A stretch of DNA of 64,000 bases from Heloderma charlesbogerti (Eukaryota; Chordata; Lepidosauria; Squamata; Helodermatidae): positions 245,837 to 309,836 of the forward strand of contig JANEZZ010001861.1 in assembly GCA_026122225.1 (NCBI GenBank). The letters are read 5' to 3'. Of this stretch, positions 31,868 to 42,455 are shown piece by piece (position 1 is the stretch's first letter; each line of letters starts with the position of its first letter). Both the position numbers and the translations under genes were made by a program. Under the pieces are notes generated by a model that was given only the letters and a program-made list of their open reading frames with translations, did no database searches and had not been told where the DNA came from.

Positions 31868-32170
31868 GTCACACAGATTCCACTGCCTTGCACACTGTTT
31901 TTTTTTCTGGAATTTCACACAGGTTTAATTGTAGAAAAAATGTAAAAAACAAAACAAAAACCCAGCCAAAAATGCACATTTCCCCATAGGCTAAACCATG
32001 AAAAGGCATATTTTGAGGGGATTTGTGCATTTTCACAAGTGCAAATTTGCGTGAATTCAGGACATTGAAAAAAATCTGGTTCTGCCAATGAGCAGATGAT
32101 GGAATGAAGGGCACCTGACAATCTGCAAAATGCAGAGGGAACGGATTTTATGAAGTCTGTACATATTTAC
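31868..32170. repeat. Group D element (reverse), ends eroded
   Basis: CACACAGATTCCACTGCCTT, AACCATGAAAAGGCATATTT and ACGGATTTTATGAAGTCTGT correspond in reverse to 26,700-27,100. It directly abuts the group C fragment. Confidence 0.6.
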
Positions 32171-32919
32171 CTGAGGCACATTTCGAACTATTGCAAACTT
32201 ATCCGCGGACCACTGTGGCTTTCTAGTATACTGTGGGCTCACAACCTTTTACCCTGAGGCCAGATTGGGATTTTCCAAGGGGGACAGGAGCTGTACATGT
32301 ATACAAGCACACCCACACTGGGGTTGGGACACACACACACACGCGCGTGCTGGAGTGAGATAGAGGAGACGGAGACACCACCCGCCCTCTGCTTCAGGAT
32401 CACCGGAGAAGGGAGGAAGCTGCAGGGCCCTCTCCAACCAGCACCCCTCATGCGGCCACTGCTTCTCTCTGCTCTCTCATCAGAAATAAGCAAGTCCCTC
32501 CTCTTAGCACAAGCAAGGGGATCCTGTGCTGATCTCTGTTGTCTGGTGAAAGATCAGAGATAACAGGAGGGCTAGCAAGGGAATGTGATCTCTCATCGGA
32601 GATACGAGATAAGGGATCAGAAATACACCTGCAGCAGCTGATGTGGGGGAGGGGAGGTCCGCTGGGCTGCCAGAAATGGCTTGGAGGGCCACCCTTTTTG
32701 CGCCCCTGGTAGCACACTTTTACCTGCAGAAACAAACAACCCTCTTTGCTTTTAAATTAGTTACGTCCTGGATATAGCAGGGGAATAGAAGAAAACAGAT
32801 GGAATAGAGCCTGCAGCGGTATGCATCAGAGAGGTGGGGCTCAGTCACTGACCTTTGGTATCACAATATTGGTGTCCCCCATGTTCCCCTGTTCTCAGCT
32901 GTGAAAAGCTGGAGGGTAG
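32171..32919. other. Unassigned, with a short (CA)n tract
   Basis: A CA/CG tract is at about 32,331-32,346. Short inverted repeats (AGAGATAACAGGAGGGCTAG and nearby GAGATACGAG motifs) lie at 32,520-32,630. No gene recognised. Confidence 0.3.
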
Positions 32920-32926
32920 GCCATTA

Positions 32927-33269
32927 GGGCCACGGTGGCTTAGTGGTTAAGATGCTGAACTGCAGACTGGAAGGTCGGCAGGTCAGCAGTTCGAGACCCG
33001 AGTGCCGCGTGGCGGAGTGAGCGCCCGTCTTCAATCCCAGCTCCTGCCAACCTAGCAGTTCGAAAGCAAGAAATTGCAAGTAGATAAATAGGTACTGCTT
33101 CGGCGGGAAAGGTAACAGCGCTCCGTGCACCTCGGTGTTCAGTCATGCCAGCCACATGACCACGGAAGCGTCTTCGGACAGCGCTGGCTCTTCGGCTTAG
33201 AAACGGGGATGAGCACCGCACCCTAGAGTCAGACACGACTGGTTGGGGACACCTTTACCTTTTACCTTT
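32927..33269 (+). mobile_element. Sauria-type tRNA SINE with matching target duplication
   Basis: It begins GGGCCACGGTGGCTTAGTGG. The A box is TGGCTTAGTGGTTAAGATGC and the B box AGTTCGAGACCC. The body has CTCCTGCCAACCTAGCAGTT and CACATGACCACGGAAGCGTC, and ends GAGTCAGACACGACTGG... with an ACCTTTTACCTTTT tail. The GACACGACTGG part resembles the BovB 3' end seen at 15,610, consistent with BovB-driven mobilisation (established for squamate SINEs). Flanks GGCCATTAG and GACCATTAG are a likely target duplication. Confidence 0.92.
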
Positions 33270-33436
33270 TAGACCATTAGCACAGTGGTATCACATCACG
33301 ACTCCTAAGAGTTCAGAGTAGCATGTGTCCAGTTACTCCCTTTGATCCCCTACTGGCCCAGGAACACCAACTGAGGTTCATGGCTGGGCAGGGATTGGAA
33401 CCTAAATGTTCCAATTTGCAAACAGAAGGTCACCAG

Positions 33437-33560
33437 TTGGGATGTCGGAGAAATCCACAACAGATTTCAATGAGTTTGGATTTCTGTGAATCCAACCTGC
33501 AGAATCCACAGCAGACTTAAAATAAAAATAAAAATTGGAGCCTCGTGGATTCCATGGACT
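33437..33560. repeat. Left end of a group B-like element
   Basis: TGGGATGTCGGAGAAATCCA and the short fold-back GATTTCTGTGAATCCAACCT resemble the starts at 14,152 and 52,294. The right end was not found. Confidence 0.5.
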
Positions 33561-34351
33561 TTCTCTTCTTCCTTTTGCTGCCCCAGCCAGCAGGTTGCTA
33601 GGGAAAAGACAGATCACTCTTGCCAGAGTTCCAAACTGATCACTTGCAGAGAGCTTTTGAAATTAGTCCAAGGGGTCTGTATGAAGCCCGACAGCCAAAG
33701 GTTGCGGGCCCCTGATATACAGGACAAGACTAGAGGTGAGACAGCAGACCACAGCAGCTCATTGACCTCTGAAGTCCAGTTTCCTGTTGATCTTACTGAG
33801 AAGAGAAGGGTTTGTATTCTGGCCCTGCTGTTCCTCCTTCCTGCACCAGAGCTGGGAAATCGTGTAACTCCCACGACACTCACTGTGTAGACTTCTTTGC
33901 TGACAACTTCATCCTCCCAGACCTTTCAAGGCAAATTGAAATCTACTTGTTTGCTGAGGATTAGAGAGTGAAGCCCAGACGCATAGGCTCAGGGAGGCAG
34001 CTCAGAAGCAGAGAGAGAGGCTTGTGAGACTCCCTTTACATGATAATGGAGGACCGTGAAATTGACTTCGCCTTTGCTGACACCAGTAGAGAGAAATGGC
34101 TCATGCCCATCAAAGAGCTTGCCTCTCTTTACCAGCTTCACTGTCTTGTCAAGACCAGGTGTGGGTCAATGATAATATTAATTTCCCTTGTTTTAACATC
34201 CAGCCTTTGATCTTTCTCACATAGACCTTATTTTAGACTCCTCCATGCTGGAGATCTCTCTACCATCCATTGAAAACGTAATTCAGATGCTGTAATTCAG
34301 TGAACCTTGGCCTCTTTCTCTACAAAGGGAAAGACTATACTGCTAGTAAGA
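33561..34351. other. Unassigned intergenic sequence
   Basis: No gene or repeat family identified. Confidence 0.35.
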
Positions 34352-34352
34352 T

Positions 34353-34385
<33 letters not shown>
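34352..34385. repeat. (GT)n microsatellite
   Basis: About 17 GT repeats. Confidence 0.95.
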
Positions 34386-34387
<2 letters not shown>

Positions 34388-34389
34388 GC

Positions 34390-34791
34390 CCTATTCAAAT
34401 GTTCAACATCCCTTTGAAAATGTGCATTCCAGGCCTTCATACCGTGTTCCAGTATTATCTGATTGCTTCCATTGAGACCAAAAAATTTCCTTTCACACAC
34501 TACCCTTTCCACAACCCTGTTAATTCGAAGTTCCCCAAATTTGCATAGATTTCCTAATTTGCACAACCTTCTTCCTTAGATTAAAGTGGGGCTGATTCAG
34601 TCTAGGGAGGAAATTTGAGCAAATTAGGAAATTTGTGCAACTTGAACTGGGAATCGGGAATAAGTTGAACGCAAGCATGTGTTCAACCATTTATGAATAT
34701 TTTTGGCCGACACATGCTCGTGCGTTTGGAGCATCAAACGAGGCATGCTCACATGTTTTGTGAGAAAAAACAAACTCCTCATATGTCCCTA
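34390..34791. mobile_element. Fold-back-type DNA element (same family as 29,761-31,309)
   Basis: It contains the inverted pair GCATAGATTTCCTAATTTGC (about 34,542) and GCAAATTAGGAAATTTGTGC (about 34,619). The right end is CTCATATGTCCCTA. The left end may lie near 34,390-34,410 (CAACATCCC) but is not certain. Confidence 0.55.
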
Positions 34792-35384
34792 ATTTTTGCT
34801 GACAAAGGGAAAAAATAGCATTCTTCTAGATTCTAACTCATCTCCCTGTCTTGTCTGCCTGGATATCTTTTCATCCATGATGTAAGGACAAACAAGCTTA
34901 ATCTCGTAACTGCCATAACCCTTGGTCTCTCCTCCTCCTCGCCTCTTCCTTTGGCACATGGAAGAGTTCATATCCTCATAACTAAATGGCCCAATGACAG
35001 GCAGGTGACAGCCATGGACAGTGAGATGTCCCTGCTGACATGTGTGGTTTGCTGCCTGCCTTGAGTGCCAGAAGTACAAGGTGCAGAGCAATCACCCATC
35101 ATTGCCTCCTGGATGTGGGGCTAGAGCTGGAGCATGAATGCATTTGCCACCAGTCCCTTATGTCTTAGCCCAAAGCAGGGCTCTTTGGGGTGAGATGTGG
35201 ACCTTGGGGGACAGCTGCAGGCATATGGAAGGATGGCGATGGTTACTCACCACAGAGCAGGTAGCAGTGTTGCTTTGGCATGGGTTACAGGACCTCACAG
35301 CTCCGTAGCTGGCCACTTGGCTCTTAGCTGCAAAGACTATGTAAAAGCATCATGCTCAGAGGCAGTGCACCACTGAACATCAGC
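34792..35384. other. Unassigned intergenic sequence
   Basis: No gene or repeat family identified. Confidence 0.35.
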
Positions 35385-35520
35385 TGCTGGTAGCAAATAG
35401 GGGAGAGTTGTCTTCATGGCCCACTTACAGGCTTACTGGTAGCATCTGGTTGGCCATAGTGGGGAAACCAGATGCTAGACTAGATGGGCTTCATCTAGTA
35501 GGGATCTCCCTGTACTCCTA
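35385..35520 (+). repeat. CR1-like LINE 3' fragment
   Basis: GGTAGCATCTGGTTGGCCAT and GATGCTAGACTAGATGGGCT belong to the lineage at 21,960-22,062. Confidence 0.75.
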
Positions 35521-35667
35521 TGCGTGGGAGTTAGGAATGGGACCTCAGTGTTCAAAGACTTTATATCTCTCAGTAAAAGCTGCTGGGTGGTAAACACTGG
35601 GGAAAGTTTTCTGTGCCCTTTTCCTGAGCTTCCCAGGGTAGAAATGCAGGAATCAGTCAATTATGCT

Positions 35668-36074
35668 TAGGGATGTATGAGAAATTCATTTCAGTTCATT
35701 TTCAATCAGGATTTACCCACTTCACACTGTTTGGATTGAAGACGGACTCAAATGCAATCTGCGGTCCAATCTGCGTACATTTCTGAGCTTGCAATGTGAT
35801 TGGCAGACCCCCAAAATGCACATGGCAGCATGCGTACTTTTGAAAAATGTGCATAAACATGCTTTAATCAATGGGAAAAGAATGCATACATTTCAAAGGT
35901 GTGCACAATTGATGGGTACATTTGGAAAAAAATGTACAAACATACTGATAGATTTTTATGCATAAATAAAAAAACAAAGCTCACAGTCTGATATAGACTC
36001 AAGTCAAAATGAGCTTTAAGGTGGAATTCAGAGAATTTTGGCAAGCTCGTTTTTTGCTGATTTGCACATTCCTA
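35668..36074. mobile_element. hAT-like element, group C (reverse)
   Basis: It begins TAGGGATGTATGAGAAATTC and ends TTGCACATTCCTA. Flanks ATTATGCT and ATTACAGC share only the first four bases. The interior is the reverse of 24,756-25,180. Confidence 0.72.
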
Positions 36075-36470
36075 ATTACAGCATCTCTGTTCCTCATTTT
36101 TTCCAGTCTTCAGTCTGGTTCGACTTGAACTTTGAGTATTTCTCCAGTCTGGTATGTCTTGAACTTTGAAGATTTTTTTTTTATGTGCATTTCTCCTAAT
36201 ACATGGATTTTTAGGTATGTAGTTTTGCCTAATATACACATTTCTGCAACCAGTTTTCCTAATATGATGCATATTTGAATGTTATGTTCCTCTAATATAC
36301 ACATTTTTGTACTCAGTTTTTGAACCGGGAACATTTTGTAGACGTGCAATTTGTAAAAGTGCAAATTTCAACGGATAACTGAGTTTCAGTTTGCATTGTG
36401 GGTCAAAAGTACAGAATTTGGTAAGTTCACATTAAACTGAATGGATTTCTCCCTCATCCATACCCCAGAT
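36075..36470. repeat. Fold-back-type repeat fragment
   Basis: Repeating CTAATATACACATTT motifs, then AACTGAGTTTCAGTTTGCAT, related to 6355-6540. The ends are uncertain. Confidence 0.4.
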
Positions 36471-36548
36471 GTTGGCCACTGTGAGAAACCAGATGATGGA
36501 CTAGAGGGAATTTTGGTCCAATTGAGAAGGGTTCTTCTGATGTGCGTA
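36471..36548 (+). repeat. CR1-like LINE 3' fragment
   Basis: GATGTTGGCCACTGTGAGAA and GATGATGGACTAGAGGG match the second CR1 lineage. Strongly diverged. Confidence 0.65.
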
Positions 36549-36559
36549 ACCTCCTTCAA

Positions 36560-37560
36560 CAACAGTTGAACTGAGCATCAGCCAGACTGAACTGAACATC
36601 AGCCAGACTGAACTCTTGCATAGCTATACAGGCCCTAACAACCCAGCCATGCCCCACTGTGCCAAACTTGGGAGTGCCTCCTTCAGGGGCCATGTTTGCC
36701 TCTCTTGCCCTGGAACTCCTTTGGCACTCGGTGACCTCTTGGTTGGATCTCTCTAGTATCTCCAGCCATTGGTGCTGTGTGCCCTGTGCTGTGATCTGTT
36801 GAGGCTCACAGGGGAAGCTGGTAGCAAGATCAAGGCAGGAAGAAAGTAGGACCTTGGAAAGCTCCAAGTGGACCTGCTGGCTGTTGTCTCAGCAGGGAGC
36901 TAAAGCCAATTGAAGCCATATGTAGGCTGATAGTGTGGACAGCTCCACTGCTCTTGGAGGAGCTGAGTGGATTGTTAAAAGGCCCCTCACCTGATTTTGT
37001 AGCCTGAGCCTTCTGCATGGCTGATGAGAGGCTGTGCCAGATGCTGGAGGAGGTCAGTTCTTTTGGTGACTCATTCTCCGAGCCACAGGATGCGTTCTTT
37101 GGCTGGGAGGGCCCTGAAGCCAAAAGGGACTCCATTACCACCCCCAGACTTTGAGTACTTGGGCCACGAAGACACAAGCATGCCACCATCACTCCAACCT
37201 CACCGCAGCCTGAGGCTGCTAAAACAGACCAGGCCCCTTTAAGGGTCAAAGCCTCAGTCAATGTAGACCCAAAGACTGGTAACTTCCTATCTAAGCCTCA
37301 GGCTTGCTCTGACCTTTGATGGAGCAACGTACAGACAATCCTGTCTGGCTTCCAGCCCCACTTGGAGATTTCTTTGGTGCTGATCTCTTTCCACCTTGCT
37401 TCCTGAGAAGCCTGACCCAACCTGATCCCTGCTCAAGATCTGATCCCTAGCAGAACCCTGCAATTCATGCTATACTTCAGAGAATGATCAGAACTCACAG
37501 CTTGAAGTGGTGCACTCCCTCACATGCCCCAAACTCTAATCCCATAACATCTCATCAAAG
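36560..37560. repeat. Retroelement-like dispersed repeat
   Basis: Part (37,140-37,310) is homologous to 22,370-22,560. CTCACCTGATTTTGTAGCCT and the CCTGCTCAAGATCTGATCCC region look like LTR-type remnants. No domain is recognisable. A tandem pair of about 23 bp (CATCAGCCAGACTGAACT) is at 36,575-36,615. Confidence 0.4.
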
Positions 37561-38940
37561 CTGATTAGCTATGTTATTCGTTGTTGCTGTTATTCTTTGC
37601 CACTCCCCCGCCCCAAATGCCTGGAACCCCACTACTGCAACGCCTCCATGGCACCACCTCTCTTGCACCTGAAAAGCTTTGGCTTAATGCTTCCATCCCC
37701 ACCCTCCAGTGAAACAAAACCTAAGAATGTGCAACTTTGCTTGCATCCCTGTCCTCTCCCCCTTGTGTCTCTCTTTCCTCTGGCATCTCCCTCCATGCAC
37801 TGTTGAAATTCAGTCTGTAATCTCATCAGGACTTCACTGTCCCGCTTGCAGAGGTGTCAGGACAGGGCTGCAGTGAAACTGAATTAGTGTCAGTACAAAA
37901 GGCAAAGTCGGCAGATAGTCCAAGGGAGTTCCAGAGAAGAGGTAGATTAGTAGGTGAAAGAAAAGGCAGGAGTCTGGGTGTTAAGGCAGAGATGCTGTTG
38001 CAGCACTTTTTGCTTAGAACTGAAGGCTTTGAAGCCTGAGCCTTCACAACCTCACCCTGCGCAGAGCTGCAGGCGATCCGCACCACCTGAGGAACAGCCT
38101 ACTCACTAGCTGAGCCCTGATCACAAACAGACCTTTACTCACGAGGAGTCCTTATCACTCAGGTGGATAGTTCCGCATCTCGCTGAGCCTGTGCCTTTAG
38201 GTCCCTGTGCACTCTGGGGCTAGGTGGCCGCCGAGGAGAAGCAAAGCGAAACGTTTCTGCCACTCCTGTCAGGCTACCACTCTGCCAGATCTAGGAATCT
38301 GCTCTGTCAGCTTGTTTGACATGGTTCCCTCCAGCCGCCAATCCTCTCCTAATGAGAGTTAAAATATTTATTAGCTGCACCGGAGAGCACGGAACACGTT
38401 GAGGAAATTCGGCAGGAGAAGATTAAAGCAAGGGAAGTGACAGGTGCCAAGGCTTTCCCTCAGACAATGCACTTAGTCTGACAAGCCACTTAGAGAAATG
38501 GAAAAGGGGGGGACTTCTTTCCACACAGATACTTTACCTCCTGGGTACCAGGCAGTGCTAGAACACTGCTGCTCTGCTCTTCTCCTGCACGATGGCAGGA
38601 GAGGGTAGCGTTTCCCAGCCAAGCAGAACTGGGTTCTTTTTTTGTGGAAATATGTTTGCCTTTCGTAAATGTTCTCAGGGCTACATTTAGGGAGATGCAG
38701 AGGCTGACGTTTGCCCCTCAGATACAAGCACTTTGATCCCCTGGGCAGATGCCCATTTCTGGTTGCTCAGGAGCGAAGGGAATGCACTTTGCACATGATC
38801 AGAAGCATTCTCTTTATTGTAGGCTACTGGCTAGATGTGGCATCTCTTTCCTGCTATGGGGCCTGAAATGGGTCCTGAATTGTTATGTTTATTCACTACC
38901 TTCTTGGGCCAGGGGTGGGTAATTCACATGCATACACAGG
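37561..38940. other. Unassigned; possible LTR-like sequence at 37,820-38,300
   Basis: CAAGGGAGTTCCAGAGAAGA and following sequence have an LTR-retrotransposon look, but I find no paired copy in the window. The 38,330-38,480 part looks unique. Confidence 0.3.
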
Positions 38941-39127
38941 GAAGGGGGTTGTGGCTCAGTGGTAAAGCACATTGCATGCAGAAGATCCAAGGTTCAATTG
39001 CCAGCATCCCCAGGTAGGGCAGGAAAAAAACTCCTGCCTGAAACCCTGGAGAGAGTCAGTGTCAGCAATACTAAGCTGGATGGACCAAGATTCTGACTCA
39101 GTATAAGGAAGCATTCTATGTTCCTAT
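38941..39127 (+). mobile_element. tRNA-derived SINE (second family)
   Basis: The A box is TGTGGCTCAGTGGTAAAGCA and the B box GGTTCAATTGCC. The body includes AAACCCTGGAGAGAGTCAGT and GCTGGATGGACCAAGATTCT. It ends ATTCTATGTTCCTAT. Copies lie at 48,412 and 54,650. Confidence 0.88.
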
Positions 39128-39660
39128 CACAGTGGCTCTCTGAGAAGGTACCAGAACCAGGGCTCAGTCCTTCTGAACTGGGGCCTCAGATCTCATATCC
39201 AGTCCACATGAGCCCCAGCGGGAGGTGCTACTATCCCCTGACCGGTTGGACTCGATGGTCTTGTAGGCCCCTTCCAACCCTACTATTCTATGATTCTACT
39301 GTTCTATGATTCTATGACTCAGAGGGGTGGATCTTGGACTCCTCTTGAAAACAGGGAAACCCCAACCGGATCCTCACTCCTTTATCCTTCACTCCCCAGG
39401 AGAAGTCAGTGTCTACAGAAAAGGTCTGCTGGCCCTTTAGCAACCATATACAGCCCCTAAAGGGGTGACGTTTCCAGAAAGACTGGGCCTGGCCGCCCTG
39501 TTCACATCTCACAGCAGCCTGCCATAGGTTAGACAAACCTCAAATAAGACTAAAACAAGCCATGGCATGATAGCCTTCATGGGTAAAGTAATCCATGATG
39601 GACTGTCGTGTCATGTGAAGAAGGTCTTGGCCTGATTATAAATCCCAGCCAGTTGCTCTA
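39128..39660 (+). repeat. Retroelement-like repeat, interrupted by CR1
   Basis: Homologous to 27,200-27,540: GAGGCCCC-type segments, then AACAGGGAAACCCCAACCGG, AGGAGAAGTCAGTGTCTACA and finally GATTATAAATCCCAGCCAGT. A CR1 end (39,244-39,317) splits it. An extra segment at about 39,530-39,600 has no counterpart in the other copy. Confidence 0.6.
39244..39317 (+). repeat. CR1 LINE 3' end fragment
   Basis: GGTTGGACTCGATGGTCTTG to GATTCTACTGTTCTATGATT, inserted in the retroelement-like repeat. Confidence 0.92.
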
Positions 39661-39661
39661 A

Positions 39662-41114
39662 ATTTTATTGATTGATTGATTGATTGATTGCCCATCTGGC
39701 TGGCCACTCAGCCACTCTGGGCGATGTACAACAATAAAAACGGTTTATACAATAGAATTCAACATTAAAAACATCACATTTCTAAAATTACCCTAGCCCA
39801 CCCCAAATGCCTGCCTGAACAACCATGTTTTTAATGTGTGGCGAAGCTCATTAAAGAGAGGGCATGGCGGCGTTCCCTAGGGAGGGAGTTCCACAGAGTG
39901 GGGGCCACCACAGAGAAGGCGCTCTCCCTCGTCCTTACCAGCCTAGCTGTCCTGGCTGATGGGGCAGAGAGAAGGCCATCCGAGGCTGATCTTGTTGAGT
40001 AGCCTGTCTGGTGTTGCTGGAGGCTCTCCTTGAGATAGGCTGGGCTGGATCCATATAGGGTTTTAAAGGTCATAACCAACACCTTGAATTCAGCCCGGAA
40101 AACAACTGGTAACCAGCGCAGCTCCTTCAGCACTGGAGTGATCTGATCTCACCGGCGGCTGCCTTTAATCAGGTGAGCCACCGCATTCTGTACCAGCTGC
40201 AGCTTCTGAACTGTCTTCAAGGCTAACCCCACGTAGAGCGCATTACAGTAGTCTAAACGAGAGGAGACCAGGGCATGCACTACTGATGGGAGCAGATGGC
40301 CGGGAAGGTAGGGGCACAGCCGCCATATCAGATGGAGTTTGTACAGCTCTGTCTGGCTCACAGCTGACACCTGAGCCTCCATGGACAGCTGGGAGTCTAA
40401 GATGACCCCCAAGCTGCGGACCTGGTCTTTCAAGGGTAACCATACCCCATTCAACACCAAGTCAGCATCCCCCAGCCTCCTCTTGTCTCCCACCAAAAGT
40501 ACCTTGGTCTTGTCAGGGTTCAGCTTCTGCTTATTCCTCCCCATCCAGCCACTCACCGTCTCCAGACATTTGGACAGGGATTCTACGGCCAACCTTGGTG
40601 AAGATTTGAACGAGAGGTAGAGCTGCGTGTCATCCGCATACTGATGACACTGCACCCCAAACCTCCTGATGATAGCCCCCAGCGGCTTCACCTAGATGTT
40701 AAATAGCATCGGGGAGAGGATGGAACCCTGTAGCACCCCACAATTGAGTGGCCACGGGTGCGAAACCTCCTGTCCCAGTGCTACCCTCTGGTACCTGCCG
40801 GAGGGGAAGGACCGGAACCACCGCAATACGGTGTCTCCAATGCCCAACCCCTCCAGGTGGTCCAGGAGGATACTGTGGTCAACGGTATCAAAAGCCGCTG
40901 AGAGGTTGAGGAGAACAAGAAAGGAGCATTCGCCCCTATCCAGAGCCAGTGTTTGCCAGTGTTTGCAGACTAAACTAAACCAAAGCAGTGTTTGCCAGTA
41001 GTCTAGCTCCAGGACTGCTCCCCATAGTCCAGAAATCACCCCCAAGTCCTGGGCCAGGGCCTGTAGTGCTGCCCGTTGTACTGAAATTGTGTCTGCTTTA
41101 GCCACTTGCCCCAT
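39662..41114 (-). pseudogene. L2-clade LINE, reverse transcriptase ORF remnant and 3' UTR
   Basis: Read from 41,114 downward, the frame encodes the palm region of a non-LTR reverse transcriptase. LNLSAAFDTVDHSILLDHLE holds the first catalytic Asp. GVLQGSILSPMLFN follows, then the intact catalytic motif QYADDTQLYLSF and the thumb/C-terminal part (SRLDYCNALYVGL, LKELRWLPVV). It ends in the conserved L2 C-terminal 'NSLPRE' region and the 3' UTR to 39,662. In-frame stops occur at about 40,692 (TAG where Tyr is expected) and 40,149 (TGA), and the frame shifts just before the end near 39,840. The 5' part (endonuclease, first ORF) is missing. With only two stops in about 430 codons this is one of the younger LINE copies here. 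It cannot make a functional protein as it stands. Confidence 0.93.
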
Positions 41115-41122
41115 GTTGTTGT

Positions 41123-41651
41123 TAGGGGTGTGCGAATCAGCAAAACTCGAAGTTCTCCGAATTCCATCTCAAAGCTCATTCTGACTCAAATATCACATTG
41201 CGAGGTTTGTTATTGGCTTTTTTTTTTCTTTTTGCACAAAAAACTGCATATTTCCATGTATATTTTCTCATATGTACAGATCAATTGTGCGCATTTTTGA
41301 AATGCATGCGCTCGTGAAATGTACTCATTTGGAAATGTATGCATTTTTGAAATATACACACTATTCTCCCATGATTAAAGCATATGCGTGCACAGTTTTG
41401 AAAGGTACTCATTTTGAAGTGTACACATTTGTGAAAGGTACTCATTTTGAAATGTGCTCATATTGAAATGTACTCGTTTTGAAATGGCTTTCAAATGCAC
41501 CCCCCCCTTTTGCTCCGCAAATCACAACGCATGCTCAGAAATCTACTGACTTTGATGGCAGATTATGTCTGGGTCCATGTTCAGTTCAGAAAGTGCAAAC
41601 TGGGTAAAATCCTGGTCAAAAACAAACTGAAATGAATTTCTCATATATCTA
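41123..41651. mobile_element. hAT-like element, group C, exact 8-bp TSD, next to L2
   Basis: It begins TAGGGGTGTGCGAATCAGCA and ends AATTTCTCATATATCTA. GTTGTTGT is duplicated exactly (41,115-41,122; 41,652-41,659). It contains tandem-like GAAATGTACTCATTT units in its middle, making it longer than the other group C copies. It lies at the 5' edge of the L2 remnant. Confidence 0.87.
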
Positions 41652-41659
41652 GTTGTTGT

Positions 41660-42111
41660 GCCTCCTTGCCGGAGCTGTTGCCCAGAGCAGATGATGGAAT
41701 CCCCCATTGAGCTGGACACCTACATTGCTTTACCTTGAAGACTAGCAAATAGTGCAGGCCACCTCAGCAAATCCCTCTCTCCCATCCCAAATGTTGCTCT
41801 GGGATAAGAAGGGGAAGTCCCACAGATTGTGCATTCCAGGAGAAGTGTGGCTTGACTTGATGGCTAACTGTTGTGAAGTCAAATCACTTTGTGGGCATCA
41901 GGCATACTTACGACAGAGGTCTAAGGAATTCCTTCTTATCAGAGTTGCTTGGTACTCAAGATTAGCTCATCCCCCCAGAACCCAGCTTGCGGACCCCTGA
42001 GCCTGCCCAATTTCATGCACTGATTTCATGCACCCTCACAGTCTCCTTGTGATGAGAGAATGAGGGGTTCATGCACAGTGATGGGAATCCTGTCCACGCT
42101 GCCTGTCAACC
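41660..42111. other. Unassigned intergenic sequence
   Basis: No recognisable gene. The start may continue the L2 element interrupted at 41,122. Confidence 0.3.
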
Positions 42112-42147
42112 CTTTGAGGTCTCCTTCCTTGGAAGGAGACCTCAAAG
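42112..42147. repeat. Perfect 17-bp-arm palindrome
   Basis: CTTTGAGGTCTCCTTCC, TT, then the exact reverse complement. It ends where the SINE begins. Confidence 0.95.
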
Positions 42148-42455
42148 AGAGCCTCGTGTGGCGCAGAATGGTAGGCGGCAGTAATGCAACCAAACTCTCC
42201 CCACGACCTGAGTTCGATCCCAGCGGAAGCTGGTTTTCAGGTAGCTGGCTCAGGTCAACTCAGCCTTCCATCCTTCTGAGGTCAGTAAAATGAGTACCCA
42301 GTTTGCTGGGGGAAAGGTAGTTAGGACTGGGGAAGGCAATGGCAAACCACCCTGCTATACAGTCTGCCAGGAAAACGCCGAGGAAAAACGGTGTCCCTCT
42401 AGGAGTCAGTGATGACTCGGTGCTTGCACAAGAGGAGCCTTTCCTTTCCTTTATC
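42148..42455 (+). mobile_element. Sauria-type tRNA SINE (third family)
   Basis: It begins GAGCCTCGTGTGGCGCAGAA. The B box is GAGTTCGATCCCAG. The body has CAACTCAGCCTTCCATCCTT, GTCAGTAAAATGAGTACCCA and GGCAATGGCAAACCACCCTG. The end GATGACTCGGTGCTTGCACA with a CCTTTCCTTTCCTTT tail is a variant of the BovB-like 3' end. Confidence 0.9.
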
